Source: Nemertoderma westbladi
Taxonomy: Eukaryota; Xenacoelomorpha; Nemertodermatida; Nemertodermatidae
Assembly (NCBI GenBank): GCA_032718475.1
Contig: JAUCBJ010005543.1
Location: 1 to 26,771 of the forward strand
Direction of reading: 5' to 3'
Length of the DNA stretch: 26,771 bases
Of this stretch, positions 1 to 10,150 are shown piece after piece; position 1 is the stretch's first letter; each line of letters opens with the position of its first letter. Made by a program: the position numbers and the translations under genes. The notes below the pieces were generated by a model, which was not told the DNA's origin, ran no database searches, and saw only the letters and a list, made by a program, of their open reading frames with translations.

Positions 1-471
1 ATCCCGGATTTCGCCCCCGGCTATTATTGGTAAAATGGTCTGGCTTAGAGAGGTCATAATTATAGACATGTGGTAAATATAGACAGATGGTTAACATACA
101 ATTCCAGTTAAAATTGACGGTATACGATATAGGGACGATATAGGTGGCTATAACATGTAAAATGGCAGAACTTATAGAGGAACATGTGGTAAATAAAAAA
201 AATTAAAAAGTTGGTAAAAGGGTAACACCAGGACTTCTAAAATATTATAAAATGCACCAATCCTGTTAAAATAATGACTGTAGTGTATATACTATATGGT
301 GGCGTACAATCATTGTCCTATAGGTAAAATGGTAGGAAATATATTATGGTAAGACCAAGGATATATCCATTAAATATATAAAAGATAAGAAATCAGGTAA
401 AAGCATAGATGACTTATCCACTAGGATGGAACATAGACCATATTGTGGAACAATTAACATATGCATACAAG
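1..471. other. AT-rich non-coding stretch
   Basis: I see no gene or RNA. The motif GGTAAAATGG and close variants recur loosely, which may be the remains of an old tandem repeat, but no clean period can be read by eye. Confidence 0.5.
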
Positions 472-607
472 TACTATATCTGTGGATAAGTTCACTCATG
501 GGCTAGAATAAATGATGCACCAAATTTAAAGTTATATAAATACTATAACTGTGAATAAGTTCACACATGGGCTAAAATAAATTATTCACCAGATTTAAAG
601 TTATTCA
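472..607. repeat. 69-bp tandem duplication
   Basis: Two adjacent copies of about 69 bp begin at 472 and 541, both starting TACTATA and sharing CTGTG(G/A)ATAAGTTCAC and CATGGGCTA. They differ at several positions, so the duplication is not recent. It lies just beyond the stop codon of the minus-strand LINE reading frame, so it is probably a duplication in that element's 3' untranslated region. Confidence 0.75.
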
Positions 608-2233
608 GTGAGGCCGAAGAAGGTAAGTATAGATCTAAGTTTTGGGGCAAAGCTTGAGAAAGTACTATTTAGGATTGAGGAAATGTATCTTGTTTGAAAA
701 ACTTCTTTGAAGTTGAGAATTGTAATGGACCTATATTTTGAACCCTTTATAGTTCTTTTTATAGAGTAACTGGATATTGTTATACTGGTCAGTGATGGTA
801 AATCCTCCCTCCAAGAAGCTAGTGTATAGTCTGTCAGGAATGTACATCTTTTTATCAATGCTGTGTGGTGGCTCAGGCATTTTGCAAACAATTTGGTAAC
901 TTTTGGGTTATGGCAGTTAAAGACATTATACAAAACGCGACATTTTGAATAAGCAACCATTTGACCAAGGGTTTGTCCCTCAAAGAGGGCTAGAAGAACA
1001 TTATTGGATATATAGTTTCCAACACCTAGGATAGCTCGCATTGCTCAAGGTTTGTTGAAGGATAGGAATGTCACCCTCTTCAATGCACGATAATCCATAG
1101 ATAATGGAGGGGACGCATATGGTTTTCCAGATTAGTGAGGTTACTTCTAGGGGGATATCATGCGTTGATAACCACCTCGATTTAACACGTGTCACATTTG
1201 ACCTGCACTTTTTTTACAAAAAGGTCTCGCAAGTTTTTGTCGTGTTGCTGGTAAGGGTAGGCCCAGATACGTTATACTCTCTTCCTGGGCCAGAATCCTC
1301 CCGGGTTCCAGCGAGATAGTTTGCTGTTCTTCACAGTTCGGGTTTGAAATAATTTTATAATGGGGCTTCTTTGTGTTTACGGAGAAACCTTTCTGTTGGA
1401 AAAAGTTCCTACTGATCTGGATGCATCCTTCCATGTCTATTTTTAAATTACTCAGCAGTAATAGATCATCAGCGAAGCCAATCGCAGGGTAGGCCTGGTT
1501 ACCACAACGAAGCCCAATGCCTTGTTCCTCAAGTTCTTTAAATAGATCATACATATAAAAATTGAACAGTGTTGCTGATAGGATCCCACCTTGACGGATT
1601 CCCCTCCCGAGTGCTATGGATTCCTTATGTATGAGTGATCCTACTTTTATGACTGCTGATGATTTCCTGTAATATGCCTCTAGCAACCATATTATATTTA
1701 TGCTCAGATCAGTTGTTTTCAATTTTTCAAATAATACTTCATATTTAACACAATCAAAGGCAGATGATAGGTCTAGTGAAACAATGTGAACAGGAGAGGA
1801 TCCGAGGTTAAACCACTCTATGAGCTTCTTGGCTGTAATATATGGGACCTCGGTATTGATCCCTTCTTTATATGCCATCTGAAGGTTGCTGGTCGTAATG
1901 CTAGCAAAATTTTCAACAACTGTTTGTTCCCACAGTATTGTAAGTACTGGCAGTATTGAGATGGCTCTGTAGCTGTTTGTCTGATTCTTCTGTCTGTCGT
2001 AGGATTTCAAGAGAGGTATCAACATGCATGCACCTGCACATAGTTTCTGGGAAATAACTCATTCTCAGCATGCTGTTGAATAACTGTGCAATAAATAAAT
2101 TCATTACTTTTGATGTTCCAAGCGGGAAATGTTCAGCTGTAATATGATTTGCATCAGGTGCCTTTCCCCTGTTTAATTCTAATATGGCATTTTGTATGTC
2201 CGTTTCTGTTAAAGTACAGGTTTTGTCGTTCAT
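601..2233 (-). pseudogene. LINE reverse transcriptase, 3' half, frameshifted
   Basis: This is the reverse-transcriptase and C-terminal part of a non-LTR retrotransposon. Four minus-strand frames join in order: 2233-1913 (motif LNRGKAPDANHITAEHF, the start of the RT domain), 2025-1192 (LDLSSAFD around residues 84-91, IRQGGILSATLFNFYMYDL around 143-161, FADD at 184-187), 1195-1001 and 1041-601 (C-terminal tail). FADD is the variant YADD catalytic box carrying the metal-binding aspartates, and so the core is recognisable. At least three frame changes show the copy is dead. Known for the family: RT primes cDNA synthesis at a nicked chromosomal target. The exact clade is unresolved. The 5' end stops abruptly at 2233, where inserted repeats begin. 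Confidence 0.9.
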
Positions 2234-2237
2234 TCAT

Positions 2238-2440
2238 TTTATTTCATTTGCACGGCTTACGCCCCGGCAGGGTATAATTATTAATAAAAAGGTTACATTT
2301 GCACCACGAAAGTAAAAATATAAGCATATAGTACATAGTGCAAACTGCAAATGGTTATATTTGCTCCGGAAAAGTAAAAATTATATAGCGCGGGCAGTAT
2401 AAGCCTTCCCTAACTGCTAGGGGTGCTATATGTTAAAAAA
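2238..2440 (-). mobile_element. Probable short retroelement tail (SINE or LINE 3' end)
   Basis: Read on the minus strand, this segment passes through a GC-rich block containing GCCGGGGCGTAAGCCGTGC and ends in AAATGAAATAAAATGAATG, a simple A-rich tail typical of reverse-transcribed insertions. It sits exactly where the LINE reverse-transcriptase frame is broken at 2233. No coding sequence is visible. The identity and 5' boundary are uncertain; an internal imperfect repeat (GTAAAAAT and flanks) is present. Confidence 0.45.
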
Positions 2441-2469
2441 AAACTGAATTAAGTTAAACGGTGATAGTT

Positions 2470-3005
2470 ATCGAGTAGTTGTCATAAGTAGTTGTGGGTT
2501 ACCACGGTGTGTGTGTGGGTTACCACGGTGATAGTTCATCACAAAAACAAAGTTACTCGAGGACACTGATGCACCAAAAAACAATAAATAGTCAATCAAT
2601 AAATGATAAAGATTTAGTTTTTCCAATAGACAATACAATAAATCAATAAATTGCTGTATGAGTTATTGGTGAAATTGCGTTCAAGAATTATGTTGAAATA
2701 TACCTTGGTTGGTTATATCCCACAAAAACGAAGTTACCCGAAGACACTGAGGCACCATAAAACAATACAATCACTCAATAAAATGTTAAATGATATAAAT
2801 AGTAGCCAAGTAATTGGCATAATGGCTGTATGAGTTGTTTCTGAATTGCGTTCAAGAAATTATGTTAAAAATATACCTTGGTTTGTTATATCCCACAAAA
2901 ACAAACTCACTCGAAGACACTGAGGCACCAAATCAATACAAACAATAAATAAATGATGTGAATAGTAACCAAGTAGTTGTCATATTTGCTGTAAGAGTTC
3001 GTGTG
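2470..3005. repeat. Tandem repeat, unit about 172-181 bp, about three copies
   Basis: Each unit contains CACAAAAAC(A/G)AA, then (A/C)TCGA(A/G)GACACTGA and GGCACCA or TGCACCA; the block starts near 2540, 2721 and 2893. GCGTTCAAGA recurs at about 2677 and 2848. A short 16-bp sequence, GTGGGTTACCACGGTG, is also repeated directly at 2494 and 2515. The array interrupts a LINE: endonuclease sequence lies on its right and reverse-transcriptase sequence on its left. Confidence 0.8.
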
Positions 3006-3009
3006 TGTC

Positions 3010-3740
3010 ATGGTGATAATTAGCTCTGTATGTACCTAGTCATGAGTTATATTGTGTGGTTGATTTTTCGATGCCATAAAAATCATCAATTGTCATCGCA
3101 ATCAGTCGGTCAGAGGTTGTGGTACCAGATGGACAGTATGTGCAGATATCATATTTAATTAGGAAGGCTAGACCACCTTCCCCACGTACTCGTGTTTTAT
3201 TTGACTTCATTCCCTCGGCTACAGAAAATGTATAACAGGTGTAACCGGCTGGTAGGTTTTTTTTTTGTTAAAGTTGAACTGAGATTCTCTACAGCTGAGC
3301 CAGTGCTCTTGTAGTACCAGAATATGTGGGTCTTCATTTTGTAGGAGGGAGTAAATGTACTTTTTATTTCTTGTGTAGCCTTTAAGCCTGTGTAGCCTGT
3401 GTAGCAGTTAAATGTTATGATGTTCAAACCTAATGGGTTTGTATGAAAGTTTCTATCACGGTCAGAGTTTACTTTTGCTTCAGTATTAATTGTGGTTGCC
3501 GGAGGTATAAAGATGCTTGCTTTGTTTATTTTACAAATACCGATTGTAGTCTCGTGTGTGGGACCGTTCTTTCCAATAGTTCCCAGAGTTGATGAAACCA
3601 TTGTTCATTGTTTGTTGCTCATCGTACGCATTAATATTTATTTCTCGTTGGGTTCTGCTCCCATCTGTCCAGGCTGGTTGTTTATCTCTGTGGTCATATT
3701 TGCTTCCATCGTTATGTTTGTATTTTGATGAAGAATGTAT
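3010..3740 (-). pseudogene. Second LINE endonuclease fragment (N-terminal half)
   Basis: On the minus strand, translation from about 3440 to 3010 gives an N-terminal AP-endonuclease region. LNIITFNCYTGYTGLKAT parallels IIIIYNCSGYIQAKPYIN of the neighbouring copy at 5104-5538. RVRGEGGLAFLI, TTSDRLIAMTI and LGTY parallel RVRGEGGVAIFI, TSDRIVGVSI and LGTY of that copy. The two are therefore members of one LINE family lying head to tail. This copy carries stops and frameshifts, and the expected Glu region has decayed to FWYYKSTGSAV where the other copy reads IIQEHWLSAGSAV. The C-terminal half of the endonuclease is missing, replaced by the tandem repeat to the left. The right boundary near 3740 is an estimate. 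Confidence 0.75.
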
Positions 3741-4085
3741 TATGTTGTCCCCTAAGGTTCCATTATTATCCCTATCTCCTTTTGATATATCCCCTTTTGG
3801 TTTTGGGATGGTCTTAAAGAAGTCGTTATAGTAGTTATAAAGCATTCCTGCATTACTTGGTGACATTGCTGCAGTGTCGATCTTCGATTCGTTCTCTCTC
3901 AGGTGTTGCCAAAATTTATTTGAGTTGGAGGCGCTTAATTTTGCTAGATTAGTGACATATTCTCTGTAGGACCGATGTTCCAGGTGTATTTTGATACGTC
4001 TTTCTCTAAGTACTAGTAGGTTTGTATGTGCAAGAGACTGCCCATTTCTTTTTGCATCCTCTCGATTATTTCTTACTGTTTTCAA
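3531..4085 (-). pseudogene. LINE linker between endonuclease and reverse transcriptase
   Basis: This minus-strand frame of 184 codons follows the endonuclease frame (4912-4082) with a 4-base overlap, so one frameshift separates them. It contains the KFWQHLRENESKI and YYNDFFKTI segments usual in the basic, aromatic linker that joins endonuclease to RT in LINE ORF2. After about residue 100 it becomes Lys/Asp/Asn-rich low-complexity sequence; this may already be the upstream ORF of the next, more decayed copy to the left. No RT domain follows directly, so this copy is cut off after its linker. Confidence 0.7.
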
Positions 4086-4912
4086 TGTTTCCCATGTGGC
4101 ATTCTCAATACACCTTCGGTGTGGTGTCCCTTGGTATACCGTTTCTTAGCCCTTCGGTGTACAATCACTGGGATATTGGCATCAGCTGACTTTTGCATGG
4201 TACGAGTAAAAACCTGCACCATCTTGTCTAAATTTTCATTAGTGGTTAGGTCTCTGTTGTTTATTGTAGCAGTATTTTCCAGAAAGTCTGATAGATCATT
4301 TTCAATATCAATAATGTAGCTATGTAGCTGAGTTTTTGATGCTTTTTTGAATAAGTATGACTTTTTCACTTTGTTCATTTTCCACATCTCGTCGAAATCC
4401 ATGTTATGTAGTCTTTTAAGATTAAAGATCGCCATTATTGGTGTATGGTGAGAGGTGTTGTATGGATCTTGGGGAAAAGTATAGCTTTCACTTCTAGTAG
4501 TTACGCTGTTTTTATGCATCAGAGATTTTGAGCAGATGATGTAGTCTATTAAGGATGATCTTAGTATAGTCCCACATTTTGATTTAAAGAAAAAACTCTT
4601 CTGGTTGCTGGTTTGTATGGATAAAGAATTGGAGATCTCAAGATCAAAAGGGTTGATGATTTGTGATTGAAATAATTTCCCAAAACAGTTCGCCTCAGAT
4701 ATTTCATTCAATGGGTTGATATTTTGTTCATTGCCTTTTCTACAGGGTGGGTTATCCAGGGTCAGGGTCCCATTTATATCTCCAGCAAGTATTAAATCAT
4801 TGTTGTTATTGATTGCATCTTCAATATTTGTATGTAACTTGGTGCATTCCTCAAGGTAATGGGTTCTTGATTTTTGGTCTCTACCATCATATGGCATATA
4901 TGTCCCAAGCAC
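4082..4912 (-). pseudogene. LINE AP-type endonuclease, central and C-terminal part
   Basis: This is the endonuclease domain of a non-LTR retrotransposon, which nicks target DNA to start integration. Visible motifs in order: LGTYMPYDG, LILAGDINGTL (the GDxN catalytic box), SLIDYIICS (the ID-Y segment) and TSHHTPIMAIF. The last takes the position of the usual SDH catalytic box; here the aspartate is His (SHH), a possible inactivating change. The N-terminal half continues in another frame upstream (5104-5538) after a broken stretch at 4913-5100 that still encodes RVRGEGGVAIFI. It is a retrotransposon relic, not a host repair enzyme: it is surrounded by other LINE parts. Confidence 0.88.
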
Positions 4913-5103
4913 AGCAATACCTGTATCATAAAAGCCTTTTATTGATACCCCAACTATCCTATCGGATGTAGTTTTGATTATTGAGGAATATGAATTATAT
5001 TGGATTTAATGAATATTGCAACACCTCCCTCACCTCGAACTCTTTGTTTCTGAGAGAACATATTTTCTGAAACTGTATAATCGATACAACGGAAAGAACC
5101 CTT

Positions 5104-5538
5104 TCATAAGCCGTGTAGGCTTGAAATGGAAACAGCACTTCCAGCGCTGAGCCAATGCTCCTGTATAATAAGGATGTCTGGTTTATGCTTTTTTAGAAGT
5201 TCATTAATATATGGCTTCGCTTGTATATATCCAGAACAATTATATATGATAATTATTAGAGGTATTGTCTCATTTTCCTTGTCAGATGGGTTGATATTGT
5301 AGTCCGGATTATAAGAGGTACGGCATGGATCGGTTCGTGGTATTGTCTCTGTTTTCATGTTTGGTAAGGGAGGCCTATTAATTTTGATGGAATTATAAGA
5401 GTGATTAGATTTTGCTCTCTGGTTAGTGTTAGCAAGGTCTTCTAGAGTAAATCCTCTCTCTCTAATAGAGCTTGCTTCTAGCTGTTTAAAAATGACGGGT
5501 AAGCCTTCTACCCTCTTCCTCTTTACCCCATCTATCAC
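5104..5538 (-). pseudogene. LINE ORF2 N-terminus and start of endonuclease
   Basis: The first ~90 codons are polar low-complexity sequence. The last ~50 codons form the first strands of the AP-endonuclease fold: IIIIYNCSGYIQAK, where the Asn is the expected metal-site residue, followed by KPDILIIQEHWL with the catalytic Glu in the QEHW box. The frame then breaks. It belongs to the same copy as 4082-4912. No ATG is needed, because the frame is open further upstream and reads on from IVIDGVKRKR. Confidence 0.82.
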
Positions 5539-5605
5539 TATATTTGGAGCTTTTCATATTCATTTTCCAATGTTTATTCTGGTTTTGGAAACTACTATAT
5601 GTACT

Positions 5606-5912
5606 GTAAGTAAAGTAAAGTAAATTTTCTTCGGCCGCTAGGCCAGGGATTACGCACAAAGTCTGACGACTTATTTCCAGTGCGGTCCCCCCAGAACTCT
5701 ATTCCCCAGAGGAAACTCTAGTACTCATTTAGCTACCACTTAAGGATGCAAGGCAGAGATGCGCCCTGGCTGGTCCCTTTAAAGCATTCGTGCCGAAACG
5801 AAAACTGCCCTGGCCCATGTGAGGATCGAACTCACGACCTACAGGAGATGTGAATTCAATGCAACCACTACACCAAGGTGGAACCTTTAGACTTTAGACC
5901 AAGGTGGAACCT
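5606..5912 (-). mobile_element. tRNA-derived SINE
   Basis: On the minus strand the head has a pol III A box, TGGTGTAGTGG (5875-5865), and a B box, GAGTTCGATCCTC (5833-5821), about 45 bp apart as in tRNA genes. A non-tRNA body of about 200 bp follows, ending in the simple tail (TTTAC)n at 5600-5620. The tRNA-like part would not close a proper acceptor stem, so it is a SINE, not a working tRNA gene. The 14-bp sequence CCAAGGTGGAACCT occurs at 5873 and again at 5899, a small head duplication. It splits the LINE between its upstream ORF (5925-6344) and ORF2. No clear target-site duplication was found. Confidence 0.8.
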
Positions 5913-5924
5913 GTATTGGTTCAG

Positions 5925-6344
5925 TCAGGGGGAATAGTTATTATCTCTGTTAGCACGTCTAGTGCTATTATCATTGCTATAGTATCGTTGAGGCGTCGGT
6001 CGTGGGTGGTGGTAGTTATATTTGTTTTCGTGATCCATGAGTTCCTGGCGCTGTTGTGTAATTCTATTGTATGTGTTGGAATGGTAACGCCTGTTGGTAG
6101 TTGTATCTGTTTGCTTTTGTGCTGGTAAATAGCGGGAGTTGGGATGATATTGAATATTGCTTGGTGTGTCTTTTTGGCATTGTGCTATTAATACAGTGGT
6201 AATATGGGTAGGTCTTTTGTTGTACTCTTCTGTAGTGGGGTTTTCCCCTGGCCACAAACTAGGATTGATGAAGGTGAAGAAGTTTCTTTGTTCTATTGTT
6301 ATTACAGCTTCTTTTTTCATATATTGTAACCCTTTGACCCACAC
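5925..6344 (-). pseudogene. Probable LINE upstream ORF (ORF1-like), fragment
   Basis: This 139-codon minus-strand frame lies immediately upstream of the ORF2 fragments, separated from them only by the SINE. The first ~45 residues look globular (VKGLQYMKKEAVITIEQRNF, then WPGENPTTEEYNKRP). The rest is rich in Asn, Tyr, Gln, Arg and Thr and looks disordered, as in nucleic-acid-binding ORF1 proteins. The composition resembles the linker-like stretch at 3531-3750. Assignment to ORF1 rests on position and composition, not on a recognised domain. The true 5' end is not visible. Confidence 0.5.
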
Positions 6345-6485
6345 ATTTACTTACTGGATAAGTACCAGTCTGCTTGTAACAAAAACAGGCTAGATCCACT
6401 GAGTTACTATTGAAGGGTAATTAATCCCTTTACCAGGATAGTCCTTAGGTATTGTTGTTCTTTATTGGCAGATTTAGATATATAC

Positions 6486-7487
6486 TCATGTCGATCATAA
6501 TGATGATGGGGTGATGGTAATTCCACCTACTGGCTCCAGAAGTCGAGGAAATCCCGCGAAGTACCCAACAGATCTAGACTTTGCTGATGACTTAGGAGTA
6601 CTCTCAGAATCACTAGAGGGAGCCCAACGGCTCCTCAGCTCATTAGAACAGGCTGCTTCTAGTGGTGGTCTTTTTGTCCAAGAAGACCAAAATTTTCACA
6701 GTTAACTTTGAAAGTCCTCATGAAATGTCTGATCGCATGATGAGCATAAGCTCAAAGAATGGTATACTTGAGCATGTGGACGCCTTCTGTTACCTGGGAA
6801 GTCAGGTGAGAACATTCACATGCGCAAGGGAAATGCATTGGCAGCCTTGAATAGGCTTTTCAGGATTTGGAAGTCACCGAGAATTAATCGGAAACTTAAG
6901 GTCCGATTATTTAGAGCAGCAGTAGTTCCAGTACTCCTCTATGGGAGTCCATGCTGGGCTCTAACTGCTGAGGACACCAAATCTCTGGATGGCACATTCA
7001 CAAAAATGCTACGCCGAGTTCACCGTGTCAAGTACAATGCACACATCTCCAACCAGACACTATATAACATTGGAGGTGTCTCATTAGTTCCCCCAAGCTT
7101 GACACTAAAACAAAGCCCCCCTCTCCCGCTTTGCAGGGCATTGTTTTAGCCGTGAGGACAAGCCTTTGCACAATCTAGTGCTTTGGCAGTCCCATGGAGA
7201 AAATAAGCGTGGTGGATAGCCCATGACTTTCTTGAGACGCAACTTAAAGGATACTGGCCTTTAAGATGCGGATGATCTCTCGAAAGTCATGGTGGGTAGG
7301 TACTAGGTAGTTGTGGCGGTGCAACTTTGTTGATAAGCCGACATAGCATTCTTAATGCACGCGGCATTGGACTTGCCAATTGTGGATTGCATGGTGGTGA
7401 CAAAATGTTTTTGTCAAGCTGACATAGCATCTCAATGTACAGTTTCAATGCAAGAGGCCGATTATACTATAGTAGTCCTAGTAGGCC
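6486..7487 (+). mobile_element. RTE-like LINE, 5'-truncated copy B2
   Basis: This is the C-terminal half of a reverse transcriptase in three plus-strand frames: 6511-6705 (FADDLGVLSESLEGAQRLL), 6662-6850 (KTKIFTVNFESP, FCYLGS) and 6820-7149 (RLFRAAVVPVLLYGSPCWAL, MLRRVHRVKYNAHISNQTLY). It matches the minus-strand copy at 11307-13715 almost residue for residue, starting at the shared PPTGSRSRGNPAKY. The 3' untranslated region, with GACATAGCATTCTTAATG, appears near 7335-7365 and again, decayed, at 7410-7450, so a ~75-bp piece has been duplicated. It ends in a degenerate TAG-type tail near 7487. Frameshifts and the missing 5' half mark it as dead. Confidence 0.88.
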
Positions 7488-8589
7488 TATGGATGGATAA
7501 TTTGGATATACTACAGTATATACTGTATTTGAATCACAGTGGATGGGAGTCATTCATCTCTGAAAGTTAACTAATTAATAAAAATTATCACTACTCACCA
7601 GTCTTTCATACTAAAGCATACCGATACAAAACCAATTTCGTTGACTAAAAAGAACAGACTTACCATTTTCCTAAACAGCAACTGCGCTTAAAACAACAAC
7701 GCTAAAAAGCAACATCCCTGGTAGCATATCCAGCACTCTTCCTTCCTAAAGAGGGGAAGAATAATAGATTTTCTGTGTTACAGTATTATAATGTAGAGGC
7801 CTACAGTTTTCACATGTATTATAATTCTATGCCTGTGGCAGTTGGCCAACGTTGGATAGGGGGAATTTATGACAACCATTGAAAACTGTGACAACACTCA
7901 TCCACAGTAAGAAGTAGACCACAGTCAAAAATGGCCACAAACAAAGTGAATAACAGTAGATTGCATTCCTAAATGAATTCTGCGGAGTGTCGGCAACGCA
8001 TATCCGTTTTTAGGTGTTGTCTGTCGCCAATTCTACCAAAGCGCCAATGTTGCTTAGGAAATTTAGTAATGCCTTTACACAGGTTAAGGTCACATATTTC
8101 TATTATTATTACACTATTTAATATAAATTAAAATTATCTGGGTGAATTTCTTCATCGAACAATATATTCCGACTAATATTATACCGGTTGTCTTCCCCTT
8201 CCGGACTCTTCCGAACACACGTTTTGATTTAAATGACTTTCATCACCATTACTTTGAGGTGTTAAATTTAGGTAGAGGTAGGGGTAGTTTGAGTTCTGGT
8301 GGGATTATTATTGTGTAGGACAAACTTAACTATACCCCATTTGCTCTAAATTTTGTCTATTACCAATATGTACTGGTTTTTAATATGTGTAATTATGCAC
8401 GATTTAAAGGATATTAATTGTAAATTTTAAAAAATAATTGTAAAGAAGAGTTATGAAATGTTCACCCGTGGGTGTTAATGTGGCGTCCTCACTGCCTTAC
8501 GGTTAACAGGCAGTAGAGAGGAGCCTTCGTGGTGCCTCCGGAACTGTATGTATGTTTTACTTATTTTTCTTTACTTTTAAAGATAAGGT
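7488..8589. other. Non-coding stretch, no gene seen
   Basis: I found no supported gene, RNA or tandem array on either strand. The sequence is AT-rich, especially from 8098 to 8460, with scattered TACTGTA-like words. It is probably intron or intergenic DNA of unknown affiliation. Confidence 0.5.
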
Positions 8590-9184
8590 TCACACAGTGT
8601 ACGCAGTGTATGATAAGGCACATCTTCTACTAAATAAAGTGCAGAGAGCTGCTAAGGAGGTTGAATTGCATATAAATGCTACCAAGACCGAATTCATGAC
8701 CTTTAATGTTGATGGAAACTTGACAACCATTGATAATAATCAACTAAGGAAGGTCGACGACTTCCAGTATCTTGGATCATGGATAGAGAGTAGCAAAAAG
8801 GACATAGAAGTTAGGAAAGCAAAGGCTTGGGTAGCTCTATTAAAAATGGATACCATCTGGAAATCAGATCTCTCCAGGCACCTGAAAACTAAGTTATTTC
8901 GAGCCACAGTGGAAAATGTATTTTTATACGGGGGTGAGACCTGGACACTGACTAAATCACTTCAACAACAATTGATGGTTGCTACACAAAACTACTAAGG
9001 GCAGCCCTAAACATCAGCTGGATACAACACAAGACAAACGCTGAGCTCCATGGTACTATACCAACTGTATCAACCATCCTCCGTGAACGCAAATTAAGAT
9101 TCAGTGGGCACTGCTGTAGAAGTAAAGACGAGGTCATACCAGATCTACTTATCCATAAACCAACACATGGAAAGCGTGGGTAGA
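8590..9184 (+). mobile_element. RTE-like LINE 3' end, copy D1
   Basis: The plus-strand frame 8552-8998 encodes the end of a reverse transcriptase: LLNKVQRAAKEVELHINATK (the stretch after the YADD box), KTEFMTFN, DDFQYLGSWIESS, KLFRATVENVFLYGGETWTL. A lost base near 8970 breaks the frame compared with the adjacent copy; the remainder, including the segment encoding LRFSGHCCRSKDEV, continues to about 9183. The element is related to the copies at 6486 and 11307 but is a distinct family. It is truncated at both ends. Confidence 0.85.
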
Positions 9185-9694
9185 TCTATCAAAAATGGAT
9201 ACCATCTGGAAATCAGATCTCTCCAGGCACCTGAAGACTAAGTTCTTTCGAGCCACAGTGGAAAGTGTATTTTTATACGGGGGTGAGACCTGGACACTGA
9301 CTAAATCACTTGAACAACGAATTGATGGTTGTTACACAAGACTACTAAGGGCAGCCCTAAACATCAGCTGGAGACAACACATGACAAACGCCGAGCTTTA
9401 TGGTACAATACCACCTGTATCAACCACCCTCCGTGAACGCAGATTAAGATTCAGTGGGCACTAACTGCTGGCGAAGTAAAGACGAGGTCATACCAGATCT
9501 ACTTCTCCGGCAACCAACTCATGGAAAGCGTAACCGTGGACGACCGGCCATAACATACTGTATATAGATCAACTTGAAAGGGATACTGAACTTGGGAGAA
9601 ACGAAATTGCGACAACTATGGAAAATCGGGAAGCCTGGAAGGATCTCATTTCCACTGTCCGAGTTCGCTCGACCTACTGTAGTAGTAGTAGTAA
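9185..9694 (+). mobile_element. RTE-like LINE 3' end, duplicated copy D2
   Basis: This repeats copy D1 from the AAAATGGATACCATCTGG block onward (8843 in D1, 9191 here) with few differences, so it arose by tandem duplication or by two insertions at one place. The frame 9195-9464 encodes DTIWKSDLSRHLKTKFFRAT, ETWTLTKSLEQRIDGCYTRL and ELYGTIPPVSTTLRERRLRF. It is then frameshifted at the GHC segment and continues to about 9680 (GKRNRGRP, NREAWKDLI). It ends in a (TAG)n tail at about 9679-9693, the same tail type as the related LINE at 11307. Confidence 0.85.
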
Positions 9695-9923
9695 ATATAA
9701 GGTGCGGGGTAAAATGGGACACATTTTGTAATTAGAGAGGTTTATTTCTTATTCAGTGATATGTACAGTACATCAGCACTTTGTTGTAGGCATTTTCCAT
9801 TGAACTGTTACACTATGATGTAAAGTAATGAACAAGTTCTGAAAGTATTTTTGTCAATATGAAAATGAAGTTTTTTTTCTTGCATAATATTACAAATATA
9901 ACATAATATTCTTTGGTTTTCAG

Positions 9924-10118
9924 GGATTCTTCAGACGTAGTGTTCAAAATAAAAAAGTATATGTATGTCATGATAATAAAGACTGCGACATAAGCTTGAT
10001 CCAAAGAAACCAGTGCCAGCACTGTCGGTTCCGGAAGTGTTTAACTGTGGGAATGAAACCGATTGCAGTGCGGGAAAGCAGAACGCCGGGAGGGAGATCT
10101 GCAGGGATAATATATAGG
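9924..10118 (+). CDS. Nuclear receptor exon: second zinc finger and C-terminal extension (NR6/HR4-like)
   Basis: This is an internal exon of exactly 65 codons in phase 0. It is preceded by a pyrimidine-rich tract and TTTTCAG (acceptor AG at 9922-9923) and followed by GTTAGT (donor at 10119). It begins GFFRRSVQNKKVYVC, the standard start of the second half of a nuclear-receptor DNA-binding domain. The second zinc finger is complete, with spacing C-X5-C-X9-C-X2-C (residues 15, 21, 31 and 34). RFRKCLTVGMKPIAVRES follows, then TPGGR in the C-terminal extension. The PGGR box after AVRE is, from knowledge of the family, characteristic of the NR6 group (GCNF, HR4), with NR5 next closest. The protein would be a DNA-binding transcription factor in the nucleus. 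The first finger and the ligand-binding domain were not found in the window, so it is either one exon of a long gene or an isolated exon. Confidence 0.9.
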
Positions 10119-10150
10119 GTTAGTATAAAGATTCAATAAAAGAGTCAGCA

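Noticed and set aside
5815-5886. Functional tRNA gene on the minus strand
   Set aside because: Both promoter boxes are present but a closed acceptor stem and a proper anticodon arm are not, and a SINE body with a simple tail follows.
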